This document shows, piece after piece, positions 55,274 through 63,308 of a DNA stretch of 64,000 nucleotides. Every line of letters begins with the position of its first letter. Positions within the stretch are counted from its first letter, which is position 1. Location: NCBI RefSeq assembly GCF_947493565.1, contig NZ_CANLRG010000012.1, forward strand, positions 1 through 64,000, read 5' to 3'. The position numbers were made by a program, and so were the translations under genes. Source of the stretch: an uncultured Lutibacter sp. (GTDB lineage Bacteria > Bacteroidota > Bacteroidia > Flavobacteriales > Flavobacteriaceae). The notes below the pieces were generated by a model. The model was not told the DNA's origin. It did no database searches and was given only the letters and a program-made list of their open reading frames with translations.

Positions 55274-55699
55274 TCAATTCAAACGTTTAATATGATTCTC
55301 GCAATCAACTCCTGTTAATTGTACAATCAACTCACATAATATATCATTTTTAAAATATGTTGTTCCTTCTCTTATTCTATAAACGTTTTTTTCAAATCCA
55401 GTATGTCTCGTTATATAGTATTTTTTGTCTGAATTTTTCGGAGTCAATTGTATTTCTATAGTTCTGCTGTCCATTCTCGTATCTGTTGACCAAGAAACAT
55501 CATCTATTAGGCATAATTGTTCCGCTATAAAATTAATCAAACTATCATTTTTAATAACAATCTCTCTTCCGCAATCATTATATCTATCTGGAGTAAGTTT
55601 TATCTCCTTAATCGAATATGGATCCTCACAAAACGTAGGTTTCTTTTTACAAGAAAACAAACTAAAAATAATCAATATTGTAATAATAAGTCTTTTCAT
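55274..55699 (-). CDS. Lipoprotein, hypothetical, 141 residues
   Basis: Lipobox IFSLFSCKKK gives a lipid-anchored protein. The mature part has five more Cys residues (FCEDP, DCGRE, QLCLID, ILCEL, VDCENH) and a beta-rich middle (TIEIQLTPKNSDKKYYITRH). Not recognised. Single-gene cassette; the ATG is about 25 bases from the cassette boundary at site 8. Confidence 0.6.
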   Translation of the reverse strand: MKRLIITILIIFSLFSCKKKPTFCEDPYSIKEIKLTPDRYNDCGREIVIKNDSLINFIAEQLCLIDDVSWSTDTRMDSRTIEIQLTPKNSDKKYYITRHTGFEKNVYRIREGTTYFKNDILCELIVQLTGVDCENHIKRLN

Positions 55700-55719
55700 T
55701 CAATTTTTTCAATCGTAAT

Positions 55720-55858
55720 ATTTGCCAACGTGTTTGTATAAGGAAAGTTGCGTATTTGTGTGCGAGGATTTTCCGGAGGAAAATCAGAAGCTAGCAAACG
55801 AGCAACAAACTTTGGGTTAGCTAAAACTAGCAATTTTTTTTATACATTGTTGGCTTTT
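55720..55858 (-). repeat. attC-like site 8
   Basis: Left end ATTTGCCAAC, right end GTTGGCTTTT. Inner arms GTATAAGGAAAGTTGC and GCAATTTTTTTTATAC pair with three G.T wobbles. Loop hairpin GGATTTTCC...GGAAAATC. Confidence 0.82.
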
Positions 55859-55870
55859 CGTACTTTTTAT

Positions 55871-56275
55871 TTAGAATTTACCTAAGTCATATGTTCCTCC
55901 GTAATAGGACTCATCGTAAGCAACGAAGTCAATTCTAACCTTTCGTATTCCAATATTCTTACGATAAATTGTTTGGAAAAGTCCAATAGATGCAAGTTTT
56001 TCACCCATTCCAAGAGGATTGTTTTTAATTATTTGTTTAGCTTTTGAAAGTGGTATACCAGAACTACTTGATAAATCATAAATAGAAACTTTAACATTTA
56101 AAGTTTCTGAATATAAGGACATTTTAACTCTTTCATTTCCTGGGTAAAGTTCTTTGTAAGTGTCCTCTATTAGTTTAACAATTTCATTGAGTTTACTAAC
56201 GGAAAGATTTTTTGATTGAGCATTTAAGCTTATAGTGAAGCTTAAGATTGCTATTAGAAATATTATTTTTTTCAT
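55871..56275 (-). CDS. Secreted hypothetical protein, 134 residues
   Basis: Signal peptide MKKIIFLIAILSFTISLNAQ, then an alpha/beta domain with helices KLNEIVKLIEDTYKELYPGN and SKAKQIIKNNPLGMG and strands KMSLYSETLNVKVSIYD and KVRIDFVAYD. Not recognised. It starts 12 bases after the 121-residue gene in the same cassette. Confidence 0.58.
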   Translation of the reverse strand: MKKIIFLIAILSFTISLNAQSKNLSVSKLNEIVKLIEDTYKELYPGNERVKMSLYSETLNVKVSIYDLSSSSGIPLSKAKQIIKNNPLGMGEKLASIGLFQTIYRKNIGIRKVRIDFVAYDESYYGGTYDLGKF

Positions 56276-56287
56276 AAATAAATTATT

Positions 56288-56653
56288 TTATATCCAACTG
56301 TCATAGCGATTTCCTGTATTAACTGAGAATTCTGTTGGTTCATTTTCTCGGTTTACAAGGGTTACTTTTTTTAAGAATATATTTGGTTTTAAAACGCATT
56401 CTTCTTCATCTGGATATTCTATATTACTTCTTTTTGTTGCATCTAAATTAATTTGTTCTTGAGCAACTATTGTTTTAAAGAGGAACATTTTGTCTCCTTT
56501 TCTTTTTGCTTCTGAAATATCATTATTAAAGAAGTTGGTACTATATGCATAGTTCTCATTTTTACTCCAATGACATCCAAAATGCTTTATACACAAATCC
56601 TCAATTTTCTCTAAAAATATTGCTCTCCAAATTATTGTTTCTTCCTGTTTCAT
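56288..56653 (-). CDS. Hypothetical protein, 121 residues
   Basis: I start it at ATG 56653 (MKQEETIIWRAIFLEKIEDL). The open frame runs on to 56758, but that part is translated attC-like site 9, so it is not coding. The product is soluble, with IKHFGCHWSKNENYAYSTNF near the start and a beta-rich end. Not recognised. First gene of a two-gene cassette with the secreted 134-residue protein. Confidence 0.55.
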   Translation of the reverse strand: MKQEETIIWRAIFLEKIEDLCIKHFGCHWSKNENYAYSTNFFNNDISEAKRKGDKMFLFKTIVAQEQINLDATKRSNIEYPDEEECVLKPNIFLKKVTLVNRENEPTEFSVNTGNRYDSWI

Positions 56654-56669
56654 AGTGTTCTTATGTATG

Positions 56670-56804
56670 AAAGCCAACGGTTTAGAATAACCAAAGTTGT
56701 GTTTTGGTTTTGCAATTTTTCGTTTCATAAAACTAATAAAATTAGTATTAAGAAACATTCTATTTTACTAAATGAAACAATTTTGGTTATGCATTGTTGG
56801 GCGT
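56670..56804 (-). repeat. attC-like site 9
   Basis: Left end AAAGCCAAC, right end GTTGGGCGT. Inner arms ATAACCAAAGTTGT and ACAATTTTGGTTAT pair with one G.T wobble. The stop codon of the HIRAN gene lies inside it. Confidence 0.8.
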
Positions 56805-57530
56805 TCGTTTTTTAATCAGTCTATTATACCTTTTTTCAATTGATTCTAAATCTGATTTTGTAATTTCTCTAGTATCTTTATAATTCTTATACCATTCGAT
56901 ATATTCAATTGCTATTTCAAAATCTTTAGTTTTTTCTAACAATAAAGTCAATCGATTTATCGGAATTTTGACATATCTATTAGCTTTTTCAAAGTTCCCT
57001 TTTCTATCAGATTCTTTTATAATCTCAATAATATCTTTGTATTGTTCGATTGATTTTGTCAAATCATCTTTTTCAGCTAGATAAAGCTCTTCCAATCTTT
57101 GTTTTAAATCATTGTCAAATTTGGAAAACTCATCATATTTCTTGGATTTATCTTCATCAATTCCTTCTTTACAGATTTCAATAATACATCCAAATGGTTT
57201 TCCTTTTTTTGAAAATAGTTTGTCAAAAAATGTTTTTCCACCAAATTTTCTAAAAATGAAAGACTTTGTTTTTCCTCCAGAATCAATATATCTGCTTAAT
57301 CTTGAATCTGAAGGGACAAACCCTAATTGTTTTCTGTTTTTATTCAAAACTTTTATAGCAAATACGTCAAATTCATTTTCATAATCTCTTTCAAGATAAA
57401 TTTTTTCATTTATTCTCGAATGTTTTATTATTTCTTGTCTTTTTGAACCATCTAAATTTTCAAAAGTTACTCCAGCAACTTTAGTTTTGAAAATTTGTTT
57501 CGGAATACTTATTTCTACTTGTATACTCAT
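56787..57530 (-). CDS. HIRAN domain protein
   Basis: A 247-residue cytoplasmic protein. Residues about 8-120 match the HIRAN domain: IFKTKVAGVTFENLDGSKRQ, IYLERDYENEFDVFAIKVL, then LGFVPSDSRLSRYIDSGG. HIRAN domains bind 3'-OH ends of single-stranded DNA or stalled forks, often attached to helicases or nucleases. Here it is joined to a helical C-terminal half of unknown kind (LKQRLEELYLAEKDDLTKSI and EWYKNYKDTREITK). Single-gene cassette; the stop codon lies within site 9. A DNA-linked role, perhaps in defence or repair, is inferred. Confidence 0.75.
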   Translation of the reverse strand: MSIQVEISIPKQIFKTKVAGVTFENLDGSKRQEIIKHSRINEKIYLERDYENEFDVFAIKVLNKNRKQLGFVPSDSRLSRYIDSGGKTKSFIFRKFGGKTFFDKLFSKKGKPFGCIIEICKEGIDEDKSKKYDEFSKFDNDLKQRLEELYLAEKDDLTKSIEQYKDIIEIIKESDRKGNFEKANRYVKIPINRLTLLLEKTKDFEIAIEYIEWYKNYKDTREITKSDLESIEKRYNRLIKKRTPNNA

Positions 57531-57545
57531 AGCTTTTTCATAATG

Positions 57546-57677
57546 ACGCCCAACGAGTTTTTATATGATTTGTGCGACTGGAAAATCGGAGATTTTTCGG
57601 ACGTAGCAAATCGTTAGTTGAATGTTTGTCGTTTGTGTTAGTTCAAATTTAAGCATAAATTATATGAGGTGTTGTAA
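57546..57677 (-). repeat. attC-like site 10
   Basis: Left end ACGCCCAAC, right end GTTGTAACC. Inner arms TATATGATTTGTGC and GCATAAATTATATG pair with two G.T wobbles. Subfamily of sites 1, 7 and 12. Confidence 0.82.
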
Positions 57678-57694
57678 CCTTTGCTTTTTTAAAT

Positions 57695-58207
57695 TTAGTC
57701 ATATTCAATTGGAAGGAATTTCTTTTCAGGAACCTTTCCATAATCACAAGGATTATCTATAAATCTAAAGTCTTTTTCATATTCCTTTCTGGTCATCATC
57801 ATTTTCCCCATTCGTATATCATTTGAATTATTTTTAGGTGTTAATTCCCATTTCAATAGGTACAATTTCTTATCAAAATCTATAATTTTCATAATTGACC
57901 TAATCGTATAAAATTCGTGAATTCCTAAAAACTCAATTTCATTTAATGTGTTTAATATTTTAACTGAATTAATCTTTAAATTGTTTGGGCCTTCGTGTCC
58001 TAAATCGTAAATCACATTATTTTCAGTAATTGTAATGTAATTATTGTTTCCATCACAAGGGTCATAAATCAGATATCCTTTTTCATCTCTTTCTAAATTT
58101 ACCCAAGTTCCAATTAGTTCAGATTTGTTTTTCCATTCATTGCCTGGTTTTCTAGTAAAAGAAAATATCAATATTAAGATTATTATTATCGTAGTAATTT
58201 TTTTCAT
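57695..58207 (-). CDS. Secreted hypothetical protein, 170 residues
   Basis: Hydrophobic N terminus (MKKITTIIIILILIFSFTRK) suggests export or an inner-membrane anchor. The rest resembles a lipocalin-like/stress-type beta barrel (ELIGTWVNLERDEKG, NYITITENNVIYDLG, KKLYLLKWELTPKN) but is not assigned. Single-gene cassette; the ATG is 7 bases from the boundary at site 11. Confidence 0.58.
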   Translation of the reverse strand: MKKITTIIIILILIFSFTRKPGNEWKNKSELIGTWVNLERDEKGYLIYDPCDGNNNYITITENNVIYDLGHEGPNNLKINSVKILNTLNEIEFLGIHEFYTIRSIMKIIDFDKKLYLLKWELTPKNNSNDIRMGKMMMTRKEYEKDFRFIDNPCDYGKVPEKKFLPIEYD

Positions 58208-58213
58208 AGCATT

Positions 58214-58348
58214 GGTTACAACGGTCTCGGCTATGCGTAGTGCGGGATTTCAAGGCACTTCACTGTCCGCATACCGAAAAGTTTGTTTAATGTAATTACT
58301 TTCATATCAGCACTTTCCCCCGCATTACGTATAGCCAATGTTGTGCGG
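58214..58348 (-). repeat. attC-like site 11
   Basis: Left end GGTTACAAC, right end GTTGTGCGG. Inner arms GGCTATGCGTAGTGCGGG and CCCGCATTACGTATAGCC pair with two G.T wobbles. Confidence 0.82.
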
Positions 58349-58372
58349 TCGTATTTTTTCTTTTTGTTCTGT

Positions 58373-58462
58373 CAGCGTTGGCAAAGACATACTCTTTTGC
58401 AATTTTGGGCTTGTGTTCTGGCTGAAGCGAATTGCAAATGTGTATGGCTTTTAGCGTTGGCT
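58373..58462. repeat. Second-type hairpin repeat, copy 1
   Basis: About 90 bases bounded by direct AGCGTTGGC at 58374-58382 and 58453-58461. Between them an imperfect hairpin pairs AAGACATACTCTTTTGCAA with TTGCAAATGTGTATGGCTT. It overlaps the stop codon of the coiled-coil gene. Related to the copy at 62381 and unlike the attC-like sites. Confidence 0.65.
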
Positions 58463-58985
58463 ATTTCAAATATAAACCAACTCCTAATCCTATTCCGATT
58501 GCAATTAAAATAAAAATTAAAATTTTCAAAGTTTTCATTTCTTTAGATTGCAATTCAAACCGTTCTTTTATTTTACTTTCCATTGTATTAAAGTTAGAGT
58601 TCAAAGTAGTTTCAAATGCTCTTTGTATTTGAGTTCCTTCGTTTCTAATTTCAACTTGAATGTCGGATTTATGTTTGTCTAGTCTTGTAATAAGAGTTGC
58701 GTCAAGCTCTTTTTGGAAAGATTTATTGTCTTTATAAATCTCTCCAATTTTTTGCTCAAGAAATTTATTTGCAACTTTTAGTTGTTCTGTGTTCTCCTCA
58801 GTTTTCTTTTTAATCACTGAACTCACAGAATTTAAGCTCTTGTTGTTTTGTTCAATTAACTCTAAATTGCGATTTATATTCGATTGAAGTGTGCTTATTT
58901 CCGAATACACATCTGTAAAATCTTTTAGTTGTTTGGAATTGTGTTCCAATTCATTTACAACACTATCCAATTTTTCTAAATCCAT
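58461..58985 (-). CDS. Coiled-coil protein with C-terminal membrane anchor
   Basis: A 174-residue protein, almost entirely heptad-like coiled coil (residues 5-145: LEHNSKQLKDFTDVYSEIST, NRNLELIEQNNKSLNSV), with one hydrophobic helix at the C terminus (ILIFILIAIGIGLGVGLYLK), so it is tail-anchored with the coil facing the cytoplasm. Its start overlaps the helicase gene by 23 bases, so the two are translationally coupled and likely work together at the membrane. The stop codon lies in the second-type hairpin repeat. Confidence 0.7.
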   Translation of the reverse strand: MDLEKLDSVVNELEHNSKQLKDFTDVYSEISTLQSNINRNLELIEQNNKSLNSVSSVIKKKTEENTEQLKVANKFLEQKIGEIYKDNKSFQKELDATLITRLDKHKSDIQVEIRNEGTQIQRAFETTLNSNFNTMESKIKERFELQSKEMKTLKILIFILIAIGIGLGVGLYLK

Positions 58986-61900
58986 TTTCTATATTTTTAT
59001 TAATGTTTTTAAGTCTGTCGTTATAATGAATAAGGATTGTTTTTGTATCTCCTAATTCTTTAGCAAATCGTAATTTTTCTTCATCAGATTTACTGAATTT
59101 ATATAAGAATTTTAGTAGTTTAATTTTTCCTTTTTGGTTTATATTTTTTGAAATTTCAAGAATTTGGTCAACTATATAATCAAATTTAGATTCTTCATAA
59201 TTTGAAATAGTATCGAATGCTTTTGAAAATCTTTGCTCTTCAATTGCATTAAATGAATTTTCTAAAAGCAGGTTAGTTAGTCCATTTATAAGATTTAAGC
59301 CTGTATTTGTTTGAAAACTTTCCAAAAAACGCTGAAGATTTCCCTTTAAGTCAATTAAATCGTCCCTTCTTACAAAGTTGTTGTTTTCGTCATAAAAAAC
59401 CTCAAACCATTTTGTGAAATCTTTGTTGTTGTTTTCTGCAATGTGTTGTAAAATATAGGTAGCTTCAGTAAATTTAAAATATGCTTCTAATGATTTTTTA
59501 AATGCTTCTTTCCCTTGAAGTGTATCATCATATTTTAAGCAGTTTTCATATACATTCTTTAAAGATTCCCTTCTATTTGTACCAAACTTGTCATAAGACC
59601 ATTGCAATAAAACTTTTACATAACGTTTAAATGTCGGCAATTCATTATCGTTTAAAATATTTGAGTATTTAACCCTGTCTGAATGGTTGTCAAACTCAAA
59701 ATCGTCAACATATTTTTTAATGAATTTAAGTAGTGTAGATTTTATACTTTCTTCTGTATAATTATTATAAGTAACAGTAAATACACCATTAAAGAAATCA
59801 TCAACTGTCCAATCAGCGATAACACCTAAGTTTGATAGACGATAAATTGCTTTTTCAACTTTGGCTTTGTTTGAATCTAAGTTACGTGCATAGACAACTC
59901 TTGATACTCCTGATTCAGAATATGTATTGTGAAGCCTTGAAACTAAATTTAACTCATCTGATATTGAATCTAAACCATTTTGGTATAAAAATATTTGTCG
60001 AAAAACATCTTTACCATCCCATCTTACTTGTTCAGTGAGTGATTGAATTTCTTCGTAAGTTGATTCTGGGTTAAATATTGTGCCAACATCAGTTTCAGGG
60101 TCTTCTTCTGTTAGCAAAACGTAGCATTTAGAATCACTCTTATCTCTTCCTGCTCTTCCTGCTTCTTGGTAAAGTGATTCCATTGAAGCTGGCATTCCAT
60201 AATGTACAGTAAATCCAATGTTCTTTTTGTTTATACCCATACCAAAAGCCTTTGTGGCTGTTAGTAAAGTGAACTTGTTTTGCTTATATTCATCTTGGAC
60301 TTTAACCTTGTATGTTTCAAAATCTAATACGTTATTGTAATTTCTTGGTTTTGAACCTGAATAAAATTTTACTGGTGTTTGATATTTATTTGAGAGATTA
60401 TTTGACAAATCAAAACAACCATTTACACCATTTACAAAAGGTGTAAAAATCAAACCACATTTAGTATTGTCAGACTCTGTATTAAAAAGATTGTTTTCTT
60501 CAATTTGATAATCAATAACAGAATTTAATTCTTTATATTTATTTCCATTGTCATTTATTACGATAAACTCTAACTCTGGTCGAGTATAATCTGTTAATGT
60601 TTTGACATTTTTTTGGTCTGTATTGAATTCTAATTGAATGTCTTTTAGAACATTTACTGAAGCAGTTGCGGTTAAGCCTAAAAAGTTAATTTCTGGGCAA
60701 TATTTTTTTATGGTGTTTGATAGGTTTAAGTAAGAGGTTCTAAAATCGTGACCCCATTCTGATAAACAGTGGACTTCATCTATTACAGCATAAGAAAAAT
60801 TTAATTGTTTATTTATGGCAGTTAGTCTTTCTCTAAAATCCTTTGTTTGAAATCTTTCAGGTGAAATAAAAACAAAGAAATATTTACCATTACCATAGTT
60901 ATCTAATATTTCTGTTCTTTCAGCACCTATAGTATCGCTGTTTATTGACTCAATATTTTGAATGTATGCTTGGTCAAGGTCATTTATTTGGTCATACATT
61001 AACGACTTTATTGGGCAAACTACAAAACTTATACAAGGCTGTAAAAGACAAGCAAGCTGATATGTTAAAGATTTTCCACCACCTGTTGGAAGTAAACCTA
61101 TTGTTGTATTATTCTCTAAAATATTCTGAATAATTGAAATTTGACCATTATTAAATTTATTGTATTCAAATATGTTTTTAAGAAAAAACTCTAAGTTTTC
61201 TAGGTCATCAGATTCGTCATTAAAAAGCAGTTTATATTTAAATTTTTTAGAAGTACTAAGTTTAAAATAATTGATTCTATCTAGTTTGTTTTTGTTTCGA
61301 TTATGAAACAAGTCTAAATAATCAGTTCTAACATAAATAATACTTTCATTAAGTGAATTTTCATCTGTCCATCGTTCTAAAAGACTAAAGTCAACTTTTA
61401 TACAATTTTCATTACTGAAATTCTCAACATTTCTAATCTCAAATTCAGGTTCCTTAAACTCAATTTTTTGCAACTTTAATAAATGCTGAAACCATTCGAA
61501 TATATCTTCAATTGCGTAATTTTCGTAACTATTAACATCTCTGTTTTTAATCTCAATAATCCATTTCTTATCATCAAGATTTAATACTCCACTTTCTAGT
61601 AATTCAAGAATTAGAATTTGAAACCGAATTGTTGCCGTAGGCAATAATTTTGTTTTTTTTATTTCTTCTGGAATCTCAGCGAAGCTGAGATTAAAGTTGT
61701 TTTTGTATAAATTTAGAAATCGTGAATACGTGTCAAGTTGGCCTTTTATTTCTTCAATTTTCTCAAAATAAGTTTCATTTCTCGCTTCTAAATCTAAAGT
61801 GTCTATCCTAACTGTTTTAACTCTAGATAAACTTAAATGATTGTCTCTGATTGAATCAACAACTCTTCCAATTTCTTCTTTATGTTGTTGTCCATCTATT

Positions 61901-62355
61901 TCGATAACTAAATTTGCTTGAGGTAAGAAAAAGTCAACACATTGGTGTCTGAAATTTTCATCATCTCTTTGCGTAATTTGATTAATTTCAATTTCAGGTA
62001 CTATTAGTTGTTTGATAAATTCATATTCCGATAAATCCTGAGTAATTCGTTCTTCCAAAAATGTTCTTGCAGGAAAGTAATTGTTTTCTTCATCTCCTCT
62101 TATAGTATTAATCCATTTTAGATTAGATTGATTTATAAGAACAAATGGTTTCTTAAAGGCTTCTGTTTCTTTATGTATTGAGCCATAAATACTTTGCAAA
62201 TATTGGCTCATCAATGTAGGTTTCCCTCTTTGAATTAAATTTTTAATTATGAGTATTGCCGATAAAAATTCCGATTCTTTTCTTGAACTGTTTAGATTTT
62301 GAATAACGAAATTATGGTTTGTGTAAGAGTAGTTAGCGGAATATTTTCTCATCAT
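58963..62355 (-). CDS. Nuclease-RecQ helicase fusion (candidate defence effector)
   Basis: A 1130-residue protein. The N-terminal part holds a PD-(D/E)XK nuclease-like block: DFFLPQANLVIEIDGQQHKE (about residue 141), similar to DUF559/Vsr-type nucleases. A RecQ-family helicase follows: Walker A LLPTGGGKSLTYQLA (about 421), motif II VIDEVHCLSEWGHDFR (about 525), LTATAS, and motifs V/VI FGMGINKKNIGFTVHYG and YQEAGRAGRDKS. The long C-terminal region is not recognised. A nuclease joined to a helicase, paired with a membrane coiled-coil protein, resembles phage-defence modules; that role is inferred. Largest cassette in the array. Confidence 0.82.
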   Translation of the reverse strand: MMRKYSANYSYTNHNFVIQNLNSSRKESEFLSAILIIKNLIQRGKPTLMSQYLQSIYGSIHKETEAFKKPFVLINQSNLKWINTIRGDEENNYFPARTFLEERITQDLSEYEFIKQLIVPEIEINQITQRDDENFRHQCVDFFLPQANLVIEIDGQQHKEEIGRVVDSIRDNHLSLSRVKTVRIDTLDLEARNETYFEKIEEIKGQLDTYSRFLNLYKNNFNLSFAEIPEEIKKTKLLPTATIRFQILILELLESGVLNLDDKKWIIEIKNRDVNSYENYAIEDIFEWFQHLLKLQKIEFKEPEFEIRNVENFSNENCIKVDFSLLERWTDENSLNESIIYVRTDYLDLFHNRNKNKLDRINYFKLSTSKKFKYKLLFNDESDDLENLEFFLKNIFEYNKFNNGQISIIQNILENNTTIGLLPTGGGKSLTYQLACLLQPCISFVVCPIKSLMYDQINDLDQAYIQNIESINSDTIGAERTEILDNYGNGKYFFVFISPERFQTKDFRERLTAINKQLNFSYAVIDEVHCLSEWGHDFRTSYLNLSNTIKKYCPEINFLGLTATASVNVLKDIQLEFNTDQKNVKTLTDYTRPELEFIVINDNGNKYKELNSVIDYQIEENNLFNTESDNTKCGLIFTPFVNGVNGCFDLSNNLSNKYQTPVKFYSGSKPRNYNNVLDFETYKVKVQDEYKQNKFTLLTATKAFGMGINKKNIGFTVHYGMPASMESLYQEAGRAGRDKSDSKCYVLLTEEDPETDVGTIFNPESTYEEIQSLTEQVRWDGKDVFRQIFLYQNGLDSISDELNLVSRLHNTYSESGVSRVVYARNLDSNKAKVEKAIYRLSNLGVIADWTVDDFFNGVFTVTYNNYTEESIKSTLLKFIKKYVDDFEFDNHSDRVKYSNILNDNELPTFKRYVKVLLQWSYDKFGTNRRESLKNVYENCLKYDDTLQGKEAFKKSLEAYFKFTEATYILQHIAENNNKDFTKWFEVFYDENNNFVRRDDLIDLKGNLQRFLESFQTNTGLNLINGLTNLLLENSFNAIEEQRFSKAFDTISNYEESKFDYIVDQILEISKNINQKGKIKLLKFLYKFSKSDEEKLRFAKELGDTKTILIHYNDRLKNINKNIENGFRKIG

Positions 62356-62380
62356 TCATTTTAGTTCATTTTGTGTTTCG

Positions 62381-62470
62381 AGCGTTGGCAAAAAACAGCT
62401 CTTTTGGTTTTTTCAGCGTTGGCTTTTGTGTCGGCAAAAACCAAATGTGCTGTTTGTGCGGTTGGCTTTT
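62381..62470. repeat. Second-type hairpin repeat, copy 2
   Basis: About 90 bases starting with AGCGTTGGC (62381-62389), with another AGCGTTGGC at 62415 and GTTGGC at 62461. Arms AAACAGCTCTTTTGGTTTTT and AAAAACCAAATGTGCTGTTT pair with the same irregularity (CTCTTTTG against CAAATGTG) as copy 1. It lies just inside the helicase cassette start. Confidence 0.65.
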
Positions 62471-62478
62471 CTTGTATG

Positions 62479-62613
62479 CCGCACAACGTGTTTTTATAAG
62501 ATTTGTGCGACGTAAAAATCGGAGATTTTTCCGCCGTAACAAATTTTTGTTGAATGTTTATCAGTTTGTACTAAATCGGATTTAAGCATAAATTTTATAA
62601 GGTGTTGTAAAAT
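62479..62613 (-). repeat. attC-like site 12
   Basis: Left end CCGCACAAC, right end GTTGTAAAAT. Inner arms TTATAAGATTTGTGC and GCATAAATTTTATAA pair with two G.T wobbles. Subfamily of sites 1, 7 and 10. Confidence 0.82.
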
Positions 62614-62700
62614 GTAGCTTTTCAAACTGGAAAAAAAAATCTAAAGGTTTCAATTCTCAATTCAGCTGAGATTGGAGAAATCTAAAATAAAATTTGTTTT

Positions 62701-63252
62701 CTACCAGTCATCTTGTTTGTTTTCAACTCCTTGCTTTATTTCAGTTATGAGGATGTTAAAAAAATCTTCGATTCGTTTTTTTGCATCCTCTTCTTTTACT
62801 TCCCCTTTTTTAAAAATAAATGTTTTAAACATTCCTTTTCCTGAAATGTGCAAAGTTCTACCATTAGATTCATTTGGAAATCTAATAGTAGGTATGTCTA
62901 TTTTTATTTTAGCATCTTTAAAGGAAATATTTAAATTATAACCTAAATCATAAACTTCTAAATATTTTCCTAAAAGTTTTCCTGCTCCAACATAATCTGC
63001 TTGAATACCATTTATAGATATAGTTTCATTTTCAACCTTAGATAAAACATCTTTAGCGGAATTATACTTTACAGTTAATGTTTTTAATACAGAAGTATAT
63101 AAATCTTCTTTAGTTTTTCCTTCAAATTCATATACTATATAATCGTTTTCGGAATCTATAACAGTAATACCGTTTTCTGTTAGTTCAAATTGAGAAAAGG
63201 AAGCTAAAGAATAAAATAAGCATAAAATAAATGGTAAAATTGTGGTTTTCAT
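62701..63252 (-). CDS. Secreted protein, DUF4468-like
   Basis: A 183-residue exported protein (signal ILPFILCLFYSLASFSQ). The pattern VYEFEGKTKEDLYTSVLKTL near residue 40, then a compact alpha/beta domain and a C-terminal helix (KKRIEDFFNILITEIKQG), resembles DUF4468 proteins of Bacteroidota, which have a TBP-like fold and unknown role. Second gene of a two-gene cassette, 56 bases after the lipoprotein gene. Confidence 0.58.
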   Translation of the reverse strand: MKTTILPFILCLFYSLASFSQFELTENGITVIDSENDYIVYEFEGKTKEDLYTSVLKTLTVKYNSAKDVLSKVENETISINGIQADYVGAGKLLGKYLEVYDLGYNLNISFKDAKIKIDIPTIRFPNESNGRTLHISGKGMFKTFIFKKGEVKEEDAKKRIEDFFNILITEIKQGVENKQDDW

Positions 63253-63308
63253 AATGTATTTGTATTTAAGGTTAAAAATTTATCTTCTGTTTCTTTTTCT
63301 TCTAAAAT

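Noticed and set aside
56654-56758. N-terminal extension of the 121-residue cassette gene
   Set aside because: These 35 codons lie in attC-like site 9; the product from ATG 56653 is a more reasonable protein.
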